Origin: an uncultured bacterium | Lineage (GTDB): Bacteria; Fidelibacterota; Marinisomatia; Marinisomatales; UBA1611 | Assembly (NCBI GenBank): GCA_913020665.1 | Contig: CAJVZI010000012.1 | Location: forward strand, 1-34,255 | Direction: 5' to 3' | Length of the DNA stretch: 34,255 bases | Shown here: piece by piece, positions 1 to 6,373 of the stretch | Layout: every line of letters starts with the position of its first letter | Position numbering within the stretch: position 1 is the first letter of the stretch | The notes under the pieces: model-generated | The model's database searches: none | The model's input: only the letters and a program-made list of their open reading frames with translations | Told to the model about the DNA's origin: nothing | Translations under genes and position numbers: made by a program

Positions 1-18
1 TATTGTCGCGATCCAAGG

Positions 19-46
19 TCCTGGTACCAAGATCCTGGTACCAAGA
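19..46. repeat. Two tandem copies of a 14-bp unit
   Basis: The unit TCCTGGTACCAAGA occurs at 19-32 and again, without a gap, at 33-46. Each copy contains the palindrome GGTACC. Just downstream, GGGGGAACCG occurs twice (52-61 and 74-83). Nothing else between 1 and 171 is recognisable as a gene. The frame starting at base 2 stays open to about 174, but its product matches nothing I know, apart from a short stretch that may be the shifted upstream part of the SIMPL fragment. Repeats this close to a contig edge may be natural or an assembly product. Confidence 0.6.
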
Positions 47-171
47 TCTTTGGGGGAACCGGTCCTGGGTGACGGGGGAACCGCCCTCTCGATTTACCCT
101 AACCGATATCCTTTCTTTACTGTAAGAACCCCACAGGCAAGCCTGGTTGGGGAAAAAGAACTGGCCGTCAG

Positions 172-507
172 GTGTTGACAGGTTATTTTGTTAATAATGT
201 TGTCAAGGTTCGTATAAGAGAACTCGAAAAAGCAGGCGAAGTTATAGATAAAACAGCATCAGCTGGTGGTGACTCCATCCGTATCAACGGCATTTCTTAT
301 ACGGTTGATGATCTTTCCCCGTACAAGGTCCTACTCCGTAAGGGCGCAGTGGAAGATTCGTTAGTTAAAGCCAACCATTATGCTACGGAATCGGGAGTTA
401 CATTGGGTCCGCTTATTTCTTTGAGTGAAACTATCGCTCCAGCTATCCAGAGTTTTCAAAAAGATATGGCTTTTGGAACGGACCAAACACCACAGCTTCT
501 ACTATAG
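172..507 (+). pseudogene. SIMPL-domain (DUF541) protein, C-terminal fragment
   Basis: The 111-residue product matches the C-terminal part of SIMPL/DUF541 proteins such as E. coli YggE, which are periplasmic or secreted proteins of poorly defined function. The recognisable stretches are TGYFVNN followed by a V-rich strand (residues 3-15), the G-E-V-I-D helix, INGISYTVDD, the K-A-N-x-x-A helix, and the typical GVTLGPLISLSET near residues 75-87. Complete family members are about 230-250 aa, so roughly the first half is missing. The frame begins at a GTG with no credible ribosome-binding site and is open upstream only to a TAA at 106-108. Another frame (from base 2) encodes an S-I-Y-P stretch resembling the region that normally precedes TGY, which suggests a frameshift between about 100 and 172. 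I therefore call it a broken or edge-truncated gene. The family call is fairly secure; its functionality is unlikely. Confidence 0.62.
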
Positions 508-665
508 AATCACACGAACTGTTTTTGTTTGGGTTAGCTGACATGAAACCGTATTGTTCTCGTATTTTCGACTTAATCTAATAGTCAAGGTGGCAAGGTT
601 TGGCGGAGAAAATTTTCAAACAAGTTCTGTATCGTCTACAACACGACTGCGTTGGAGCAGCTTTC

Positions 666-1514
666 TCAGAACAATTTCTCTCTGATTAACTCCTCACCCG
701 AACTGCTGCCTTCAACTCCTCTTGGTGAAGCACCATCGCTCCCGGGCACCTTGCCCAAACGAAAGGATTCAAAAATTGCATTCGGATGATTCGCTCCCGC
801 TAGGAGTCCTGTATTTGGATCAATCTTCACTGTAGTAATTCCTGGAGGGCGCTCCGAGAAGCTATTAGGCATCCCTTCGAGAGCACCGGCCATATAATCA
901 ATCCAAATCGGCAAAGCTGCTTGAGCTCCCGTTTCTCGTTTCCCTAAGGGGGCTACTTTGTCGAAGCCTACCCAGACGGTTGTCACCAACCGGGAGTTAA
1001 ACCCAGAAAACCAAGCGTCTCTTTGGTCGTTTGTTGTCCCGGTTTTCCCCGCTAGATCTGCCCTTCCTAAAGATTTGGCTTTCCTACCGGTTCCATATGC
1101 AATCACGTCCTGCATTATGGAATTGAGAATCCAAGCATTTTCGGCCTCTATCACCCGCTGCGCGATTTTAGCGGGCGGTAATGTTTCCATTTTGAGTAGG
1201 GTCTCTAGATCATCTGGTTCTCCCTCCTCATCTAGATCCACCGTCTCACAAACTCTGCAAACCGAAGCAACTTTGTTCTCCCAAACTCTTTTTCCATCAG
1301 AGCTGTCAACGTAATCTATAAATTCAGGGTTGATTTTATACCCCCCATTGGCCAACACCGAGTACGCTGTTGCGACTTCCAACGGCGACACCTCGCCTGA
1401 CCCTAGAGCCATCGAGAGATTTTTTGGACTATGAAACTGTTTCCAATCGCGTTCATCAACGAAGGAATCAATAAGAGATTTTAATTGGGATATAGTTGTT
1501 TGTTTATCTGACAT
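666..1514 (-). pseudogene. Chimeric ORF: MazG-like N-terminus joined to PBP1A C-terminus
   Basis: Residues 1-37, counting from the ATG at 1514, have the start of a MazG-like nucleotide pyrophosphohydrolase (I-x-x-F-V-x-E-R-D-W-x-Q-F-H-S-P-K-N-L-S-M-A-L). That family would continue with an E-A-A-E-L metal-binding helix, which is absent. From the shared NLSMAL onward the ORF is instead the transpeptidase C-terminus of a class A penicillin-binding protein 1A: GSGEVSPLEVATAY, ANGGY, the KTGT active-site triad motif in AGKTGTTNDQRDAWFSGF, and a G-A-x-A-A-L-P-I-W segment. The PBP1A part resembles gammaproteobacterial mrcA/ponA and is visibly richer in GC than the rest of the window. The glycosyltransferase domain and the SxxK serine region are missing, so it cannot be a working PBP. 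An in-frame extension up to 1604 crosses a terminator and is not coding. Both family assignments are confident. Whether the join is biological or an assembly artefact cannot be settled here. Confidence 0.75.
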
Positions 1515-1542
1515 TATCAAATCTACCCATCTTGCCACAAAC

Positions 1543-1570
1543 AAAAAACCCCACCAATGTGGGATTTTTT
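1543..1570. terminator. Bidirectional intrinsic terminator
   Basis: The 5-bp stem CCCAC/GTGGG (1550-1554 with 1559-1563) has a CAAT loop. It is flanked by an A-run on the left (1543-1548) and a T-run on the right (1565-1570), so either strand gives a hairpin plus U-tract. On the minus strand it lies 10 nt past the stop of the 96-aa gene and ends that two-gene unit. The MazG-like start follows at 1514. Confidence 0.8.
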
Positions 1571-1579
1571 GTTTACCAT

Positions 1580-1870
1580 TTATAATACAACGTGTTTTCG
1601 CCAATCCTTACCGTATCTCTTTTTCCATTCCTCCTGTTTCTTTTTATGATATTCAATAGGTTGCTTTTCCGCCCATTTTCTAGCTTCACCTAGCATACCC
1701 AAGTTTGAGGCAGCATTTCTAAAGTGCATTTGATATTCAGCTTTTGACCAATTAGCGTATACCTTATGATTTTGTATTGGTTCTTTTTTTAATAACGGAT
1801 TATCTGGCTTTAACCCACCCACGACAAACCATTTAAACCAATCGCAAAATAAGATGATATTTCTTAACAC
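1580..1870 (-). CDS. Hypothetical 96-aa basic protein
   Basis: I do not recognise this protein. It begins at a GTG that overlaps the TAG stop of the preceding gene (TAGTG), a typical translational-coupling arrangement. The N-terminus (about residues 1-19) is hydrophobic and aromatic (FCDWFKWFVVGG) and could associate with the membrane. The rest is polar and basic, with a Lys/Glu/Trp-rich helical tail around residues 67-92 (Y-H-K-K-K-Q-E-E-W-K-K-R-Y-G-K-D-W). There is no signal peptidase site or known motif. It lies between the 87-aa gene and a bidirectional terminator, so the two form their own transcription unit. The base composition is AT-rich like the neighbouring restriction cassette. A phage or island origin is possible but not shown. 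Confidence 0.6.
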   Translation of the reverse strand: MLRNIILFCDWFKWFVVGGLKPDNPLLKKEPIQNHKVYANWSKAEYQMHFRNAASNLGMLGEARKWAEKQPIEYHKKKQEEWKKRYGKDWRKHVVL

Positions 1871-2133
1871 TATTCCTCCTCTTTATCATTAAAACTGATA
1901 GGTGCCCTACTTAGAAACTCAAAAAATTTTGCTTCTTTCTTATCTTGAGCTGTTACGGTCTTTCCTCTCAGTATTATGGTTGCAGAATTTTGATAGAATG
2001 ATGAATTTGGAGAAAGCGTAGGTATTTTGACTTTGTCTCCAATGTACTTTCTATTGGGGTCAATGGGGTTACCATTAATATCCAAAGCTTCTTTACATTT
2101 ATTATTGGATGATTGGTTTTTTTCTTTTGACAT
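1870..2133 (-). CDS. Hypothetical 87-aa hydrophilic protein
   Basis: I do not recognise this protein. It starts with ATG preceded by one of the strongest Shine-Dalgarno sequences in the window (AAGGAG, seven bases upstream), which supports real translation. The product is soluble. It has a Ser/Asn/Lys-rich N-terminus, a central D-I-N-G-N-P-I-D-P-N-R-K-Y-I-G-D-K-V segment that looks like small beta strands, and an acidic D-K-E-E-E C-terminus. There is a single Cys (about residue 13), no membrane segment and no signal peptide. It is co-transcribed with the 96-aa gene (TAGTG overlap). The pair sits downstream of a terminator-bearing leader, so its expression may be controlled by attenuation. Confidence 0.65.
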   Translation of the reverse strand: MSKEKNQSSNNKCKEALDINGNPIDPNRKYIGDKVKIPTLSPNSSFYQNSATIILRGKTVTAQDKKEAKFFEFLSRAPISFNDKEEE

Positions 2134-2184
2134 GATGTGTCTCCTTTTTGCTTTTAGTTAACACATCAGGTAGGTCTATAAACG

Positions 2185-2211
2185 AAAAAAGCCGCTCCAT
2201 CAGGCGGCTTT
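2185..2211 (-). terminator. Intrinsic terminator or attenuator hairpin
   Basis: On the minus strand an eight-pair stem, AAAGCCGC with GCGGCTTT, has an 8-nt loop and runs directly into six Ts (plus-strand As 2185-2190). It lies about 160-190 nt past the endonuclease stop codon and 52 nt before the 87-aa gene. It may simply end the restriction operon, or act as an attenuator in the leader of the two small genes. Confidence 0.8.
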
Positions 2212-2251
2212 ATGTTTCCTATTTTCCTAGGCACATCTAGCGTTTAAGGCT

Positions 2252-2299
2252 CTAACCACCGTGACCATGATTTATCTGGGCTCGGTTGGCGGGTTTCAT
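2252..2299 (-). CDS. Candidate 15-codon leader peptide
   Basis: A 15-codon ORF, MKPANRAQINHGHGG then TAG, is preceded by AGGAG 11 nt upstream. It is clearly more GC-rich than the AT-rich sequence around it. The ORF ends about 40 nt before the hairpin-plus-U-tract at 2185-2211, the geometry of a leader peptide followed by an attenuator. Evidence for translation is only the ribosome-binding site and the composition. A chance ORF of this length is common, so confidence is low. Confidence 0.3.
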   Translation of the reverse strand: MKPANRAQINHGHGG

Positions 2300-2309
2300 T
2301 TACGAAACC
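2292..2309 (-). promoter_or_regulatory. Hairpin enclosing a possible start codon
   Basis: GGTTTC and GAAACC form a perfect 6-bp stem with the loop GTAAAT on the minus strand. The ATG of the candidate leader ORF straddles the loop and the first base of the 3' arm, while the AGGAG ribosome-binding site (2311-2315) stays just outside. The hairpin could hide the start codon. Its function is inferred only from position. Confidence 0.4.
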
Positions 2310-2371
2310 ACTCCTGATGATAAGCTAATTTATATAAAATAAGATTTAAACACTATATCTATATTTTATAA

Positions 2372-3049
2372 TTAAATAGTAGTTTCTATATCTTTGAATT
2401 GTCCCTCACCTTGCGGAATTATTCTTTCACCATTCTTATATACTAAACCAAGTTTTCCATTAATACCTGGTATTTTATAATGTTTAATTTCAAAAGATTC
2501 TGGTCTATCTAAACCAATAATTAGAAGTGGAACAGTTAAATAATTCATTAGCGGTTTACGAAAAAGCTCAAAATCTTCAAATGTTTTTACAGTACCATCA
2601 AAACCTCCACTTCTTTTCATTTCTGAAGTAGCAAATACAACAATACCAATTTCTGTTTGAATTTCTTTTTCTACATGATTGATTTCACTGGCTATTACTG
2701 GCTTCATCAAATTCCATGCAGTTGCTTCTCCATGATTAAATGCAACCTCTACGGAAAATTTTCCTTTTGTAAAATCTAGCCTCCAAGGATGTTTATAAGA
2801 TCCTGATTTGAAAATTTTTGATTCACTTTTCCAACCTTTCTCTTCAAGTCTAATCTTAATTAAATGATTTATAGATTTACTTAAGCTTTTCCCTCTTTTT
2901 AATCCAAGACGATTATAAAAATCATTAATTAAGTCATCATCAGTAATATTTTCTAAAATGTTTAATAGCTCGCTGTAATCATTCCTTAAATATGGATTAC
3001 CTTGGATTATACTTTCAGCGTGCCTATGAGATTTTTTTATTAATCTCAT
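2372..3049 (-). CDS. Type II restriction endonuclease, BglII-like
   Basis: Probable restriction endonuclease of 225 aa, assigned from its content and from its position directly after a C5 methyltransferase. Residues 89-103 read W-R-L-D-F-T-K-G-K-F-S-V-E-V-A. The Asp92 to Glu101 spacing equals the Asp84-Glu93 pair of R.BglII, and these would bind catalytic metal. BglII has Gln two residues after that Glu; here it is Ala103. The following segment F-N-H-G-E-A-x-A-W-N-L and a hydrophobic strand T-E-I-G-I-V-V-F-A fit the BamHI/BglII-type fold. The N-terminal 70 residues are helical and charged. The ATG overlaps the methyltransferase stop (ATGA), so cutting enzyme is made only from a transcript that also encodes the protective methylase. 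The recognition site cannot be told from sequence. The endonuclease role is likely; the BglII subfamily assignment is moderate. Confidence 0.7.
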   Translation of the reverse strand: MRLIKKSHRHAESIIQGNPYLRNDYSELLNILENITDDDLINDFYNRLGLKRGKSLSKSINHLIKIRLEEKGWKSESKIFKSGSYKHPWRLDFTKGKFSVEVAFNHGEATAWNLMKPVIASEINHVEKEIQTEIGIVVFATSEMKRSGGFDGTVKTFEDFELFRKPLMNYLTVPLLIIGLDRPESFEIKHYKIPGINGKLGLVYKNGERIIPQGEGQFKDIETTI

Positions 3050-4266
3050 TGCTTTAGTTTAATGTTTAGTGCATTTCCAATTTTTTCTACAATTCCAACA
3101 ACTAAAGCATTTCCCATAAAAAATGCTCTTTTTGCATCTGTAATACCTTCAAGTTTTGTGTGGTCATCAGGGAACATATTTAACCTCTCCAACTCAATTG
3201 GTGTCAACCTCCTTAATCCTTGTTTTGTTTTGATTACATGTTTAAACCTAGAAGGCGAAGGACCACCCTCACCAGTGATAATTGTTCTAGATGGCTTATT
3301 TAATCTGTCAGGATAAATCATACCTCCCTCACTGTAATTGTATTCGAAGCCGGTTTTAGTCACGCGTTTTTCTTTTTTCGCACCTTTAAGGTATTCCCAT
3401 TTATCTTTATCTTCATTCTTAATGAAAAATGTTTTATCTATGCTACCATTTTGAATAATATCCCTAAGCATTACTTCCTTTCCTTCATAATTTGGCTCTG
3501 TTTTTATAGTAGAGACTTTTCCATCAATCATTAATCCCGTATTTAAAAATGGCGATAGTTTTTTATTCTTATTGAATTTATTTGTTAATTCAACAAGGTC
3601 ACCTTGCAAATCAAAGTTTTGAAGTTCTCCTTTAGGACTAATTGGAAATGCATTGGTAATAACCCCAGCTTCAAAAATCCATTTATTAATGTCCATTTTT
3701 GTTAATTTTTTATAAATATCAGTGCTTTTATGATAGCCTAAGAAAAATATCCTTCTTCTTCTTTGGGGCATTCCATATTCTGCTGCGTTTATAACGCGCC
3801 ATTCGATAGCATATCCAAGCTCATTAAGACTTTGAAGCATTACTGCAAAATCACGCCCCCTTTGATTCGCTGGAGATTTCAAAAGTCTATCTACGTTTTC
3901 CAAAAAAAGATATTTTGGACGATTATTTCCTTTCTCATTGAGGATTCTGTGAATTGACCACCATAAAACTCCCTTTCTGCCTATTAATCCTCTAGAATTA
4001 TTTAATGTCGTAGCAACTGAGTAGTCCTGACATGGGAATCCTCCGCAAAGGAGATCGTGATCTGGAATATCATCTGTAGGAACTAATGCAATATCAACAT
4101 TAGAATGGTTTTCTTTACCAAAACGTTTTTCATAAACCATAGATGCATGTTGCGTTTTTGTTAATGGTTCCCATTGATTACTCCAAATAATCTTAAAACC
4201 ATTTTTTTCAAGACCCAGGCGAAAACCACCTACCCCTGCAAATAATTCTGCTACTTTTAATGCCAC
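3046..4266 (-). CDS. DNA (cytosine-5) methyltransferase
   Basis: Complete C5-cytosine methyltransferase (406 aa) that transfers a methyl group from SAM to a cytosine within the partner endonuclease's target. The motifs occur in canonical order. Motif I (SAM binding) is A-E-L-F-A-G-V-G-G-F at 6-15. Motif IV is GGFPCQDYS with the nucleophile Cys79. Motif VI is F-L-E-N-V (121-125). Motif VIII is G-M-P-Q-R-R-R-R around 164-171. The target-recognition region lies in the middle, at about 190-340. Motifs IX-X are R-L-T-P-I-E-L-E-R-L and F-F-M-G-N-A-L-V near the C-terminus. The GTG start shares its first base with the vsr stop (TAGTG), and the gene's own stop overlaps the endonuclease start. No controller (C) protein gene is present, so stoichiometry is probably set by translational coupling. 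The gene is AT-rich compared with the metabolic operons nearby, as expected for a mobile defence cassette. Confidence 0.95.
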   Translation of the reverse strand: MALKVAELFAGVGGFRLGLEKNGFKIIWSNQWEPLTKTQHASMVYEKRFGKENHSNVDIALVPTDDIPDHDLLCGGFPCQDYSVATTLNNSRGLIGRKGVLWWSIHRILNEKGNNRPKYLFLENVDRLLKSPANQRGRDFAVMLQSLNELGYAIEWRVINAAEYGMPQRRRRIFFLGYHKSTDIYKKLTKMDINKWIFEAGVITNAFPISPKGELQNFDLQGDLVELTNKFNKNKKLSPFLNTGLMIDGKVSTIKTEPNYEGKEVMLRDIIQNGSIDKTFFIKNEDKDKWEYLKGAKKEKRVTKTGFEYNYSEGGMIYPDRLNKPSRTIITGEGGPSPSRFKHVIKTKQGLRRLTPIELERLNMFPDDHTKLEGITDAKRAFFMGNALVVGIVEKIGNALNIKLKQ

Positions 4267-4700
4267 TATAAATTGACCTTAATCTTATTAATACAATCTT
4301 TGATATTTGTTTTAATTTTACATTCCCAAAATACTAATACCGTCCATCCAAGATCAAGAAGTTCCTTCTCTTTTTTCTTGTCTCTTTTGATATTTTTTTC
4401 AAATTTTTTTTTCCAAAAATCTGTATTGGTCTTTGGCAATGACAGTTCACAATAAGGGCACCGATGCCAATAACATCCATTAATAAAAATACCGATTTTT
4501 CTTCCTGGGAATGCAATATCAGGTTTACCAGGTACTTTTTTCCAGTTAAGACGGTATCCTCTTATACCATCCGCATATAGAGCTTTTCTGAGTTTTAACT
4601 CTGGCTTGGTATTCTTGGCCTTATTAGAGCTCATTACCCGAGAAACATTTTCATTCAAGGGTACTGGTGAACGCTTATCTCTTATATATACTTTCTTCAA
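4266..4700 (-). CDS. vsr: Very short patch repair endonuclease (Vsr)
   Basis: This nicking endonuclease acts at T:G mismatches left when 5-methylcytosine deaminates, and so limits mutation at the sites methylated by the adjacent C5 methyltransferase. The family signature is clear. T-K-P-E-L lies near 31-35. P-G-K-P-D-I-A-F-P holds Asp61 (Asp51 in E. coli Vsr). I-F-I-N-G-C-Y-W-H-R-C holds His79 (His69 equivalent). W-x-V-L-V-F-W-E-C lies at the C-terminus. The length (144 aa) is normal. The first in-frame start after a stop is a TTG at 4700 with no good ribosome-binding site; the next ATG, at 4634, would remove part of the N-terminal helix, so I keep the TTG with reservations. The gene lies 38 nt downstream of the amidase on the same strand, and its stop overlaps the methyltransferase start. 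Confidence 0.92.
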   Translation of the reverse strand: MKKVYIRDKRSPVPLNENVSRVMSSNKAKNTKPELKLRKALYADGIRGYRLNWKKVPGKPDIAFPGRKIGIFINGCYWHRCPYCELSLPKTNTDFWKKKFEKNIKRDKKKEKELLDLGWTVLVFWECKIKTNIKDCINKIKVNL

Positions 4701-4716
4701 TTAGAATTAAAATCAG

Positions 4717-4739
4717 AATCTACTTTTTCGATGTAGATC
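4717..4739 (-). terminator. Weak hairpin after the amidase
   Basis: A 6-bp ATCTAC/GTAGAT stem plus a G-U pair, with a 9-nt loop, begins at the last base of the amidase stop codon. It is followed only by a mixed T/A tract rather than a pure U-run. It may partly insulate the restriction cassette from the amidase operon, but termination here is uncertain. Confidence 0.35.
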
Positions 4740-6370
4740 TATTTGAATTTTGGAGGGTAATTTTTATGCCAACTAGTTCCTCTTTGATAAGCATGCGCAA
4801 CTGCTACAACTTCCCCATCTTGGTAAAGGTCACCTATAAAACTTATACTGGTGGGTGATCCTTTTTCATTAAAACCATTAGGAAGTACCACACACGGATG
4901 TCCCGTTAAATTGGTCCTTAAAAGATTATCACCCCAAAAGGATGGCACTACATAAACATCAATATTTTTAAATAACTCAGACATTTTTTGGTTCAAAACA
5001 ACTCTAGCTCGGTTTGCCTGGACATATTCTACAGCAGGAACGTGTCTTGCTGTTCGAAATACATTTGGCCAAGCCCACTTTACCTGCCGCACTAATTCAT
5101 CGTCCAGATTCTTCCTTGTCATTTCGTCAAATGCTGCAGCAGCTTCCACATTCAATAAAAAAGATAAAGAACTTGTGGGAAACTCTGGTAACTCTATTGG
5201 AATCAATGTAAAACCTAATTCTCGAAGCCGGGTCAAAACTCCGCGATCTCTTTCAGTTGTATTGGTATCCTTGAATGCACTTTCTATATAACCAATCCGT
5301 AATGATCTTAATTCTTTCTTTGTTGGGACCTGGAAAGGAACATCAACAACAGATAGGTCAAGACCATCAGATCCTTTTATAGCGCTATATACCAATGCAC
5401 AATCATCTACTGATCTACACATAGGCCCAAGCTTATCCATGGACCAACTTAGTGCCATTGCACCTGCTTTGCTCACTGTACCAAACGTTGGTCTTAGGCC
5501 TGTAACACCATTCCTAGTTGATGGTGAAACGATCGAACCCCAGGTCTCAGAGCCTATTGAAAAACCTACAAGCCCTGCAGCAGTAGCTGAACCTGGACCA
5601 GCAGAACTACCGCTTGACCCCTGTTCAGTATTCCAAGGATTTCTAGTCTTCCCTCCAAACCAAACATCACCCCAGGCTAGTGCGCCCAGAGTTAATTTTG
5701 CAACTAATACGGCTCCAGCATCTTCTAATTTTTTTATGATAGTTGCTGTCTCATTAATGACCTGATCTTTATGCGTCATAGCACCCCATGTGGTCTTATA
5801 GCCAGATACTGCCAAAAGGTCTTTTGCACCATATGGTATCCCATGTAGAGGACCAAGGTATCTTCCTCTTCTTATTTCTTCATCTGCTCTACTAGCCTGC
5901 TTGAGTGCCAGTTCTTCTGTTAGTGTCACAACGCACTCCAGTTCTGGACCGTAGCGTTTTAACCGTTCAAGGTACATTTCAGTCAATTCTAATGATGTTA
6001 CCTGCTGGGTACGTAATAAATGTGCTAACTGACCAATGGTATAGAATGCACAGTCCTCAATATTCTCAGGTCGCCTGGTCGGGAACTCCTGAAACAGATA
6101 ACTCTCTCTTCCTTTTGGTATATCTTGTCCAGGTATCCTTGGATCAAAATAGAGGGGTACTGGAATGCTATTTGGTAGCTCAACAGTTCTTAAGGTATCA
6201 TATTTACCTCTGAGAACTGCTAGGGTCTGCAGCATTGTATCTCGCTCTGACTGTGTGAACTGCAGTCCAGCAAGATTCTCCATTCCTATTGCATCTTGAT
6301 TTAATTTACTTTTTTCCGATGAGCATGAAAGAATAAGAAACAGTAAAAAGAAAAAGATGTAACGATACAT
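4739..6370 (-). CDS. Amidase-signature lipoprotein
   Basis: Amidase of the GatA/AS family, exported as a lipoprotein. Residues 1-16 form a signal peptide ending in the lipobox L-I-L-S-C with Cys16. The catalytic Ser-cisSer-Lys triad is visible as Lys183 in G-I-P-Y-G-A-K-D, Ser255 in G-S-S-G-S-S and Ser279 in T-W-G-S-I. The Ser255-Ser279 spacing equals that of GatA (154/178). The nucleophile motif carries Trp where most relatives have Gly (T-G-G-S), a subgroup variation that may shape the substrate pocket. The length (543 aa) is somewhat longer than GatA because of about 100 N-terminal residues. It lies 3 nt downstream of the diheme cytochrome gene and is probably in its operon. It is not a tRNA amidotransferase subunit, given the lipobox and the absence of gatB/gatC. 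The substrate, some amide or peptide outside the inner membrane, is unknown. Confidence 0.88.
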   Translation of the reverse strand: MYRYIFFFLLFLILSCSSEKSKLNQDAIGMENLAGLQFTQSERDTMLQTLAVLRGKYDTLRTVELPNSIPVPLYFDPRIPGQDIPKGRESYLFQEFPTRRPENIEDCAFYTIGQLAHLLRTQQVTSLELTEMYLERLKRYGPELECVVTLTEELALKQASRADEEIRRGRYLGPLHGIPYGAKDLLAVSGYKTTWGAMTHKDQVINETATIIKKLEDAGAVLVAKLTLGALAWGDVWFGGKTRNPWNTEQGSSGSSAGPGSATAAGLVGFSIGSETWGSIVSPSTRNGVTGLRPTFGTVSKAGAMALSWSMDKLGPMCRSVDDCALVYSAIKGSDGLDLSVVDVPFQVPTKKELRSLRIGYIESAFKDTNTTERDRGVLTRLRELGFTLIPIELPEFPTSSLSFLLNVEAAAAFDEMTRKNLDDELVRQVKWAWPNVFRTARHVPAVEYVQANRARVVLNQKMSELFKNIDVYVVPSFWGDNLLRTNLTGHPCVVLPNGFNEKGSPTSISFIGDLYQDGEVVAVAHAYQRGTSWHKNYPPKFK

Positions 6371-6373
6371 GGC

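Noticed and set aside
958-1314. 118-codon plus-strand ORF
   Set aside because: It lies opposite the clearly recognisable PBP1A transpeptidase segment and matches nothing.
1515-1604. N-terminal extension of the MazG/PBP1A ORF
   Set aside because: The 30 extra codons read through a bidirectional terminator hairpin; the ATG at 1514 gives the typical start of a MazG-like protein.
2237-2262. tRNA-like D-arm (GTGGTTAGAGC) on the minus strand
   Set aside because: No matching acceptor stem, anticodon arm or T-arm with GGTTCRA follows; the likeness is limited to about 11 bases.
4717-4739. Attachment site or direct repeat flanking the restriction cassette
   Set aside because: I looked for copies of the amidase 3' end near 2200-2370 and found none, so there is no sign of site-specific insertion.
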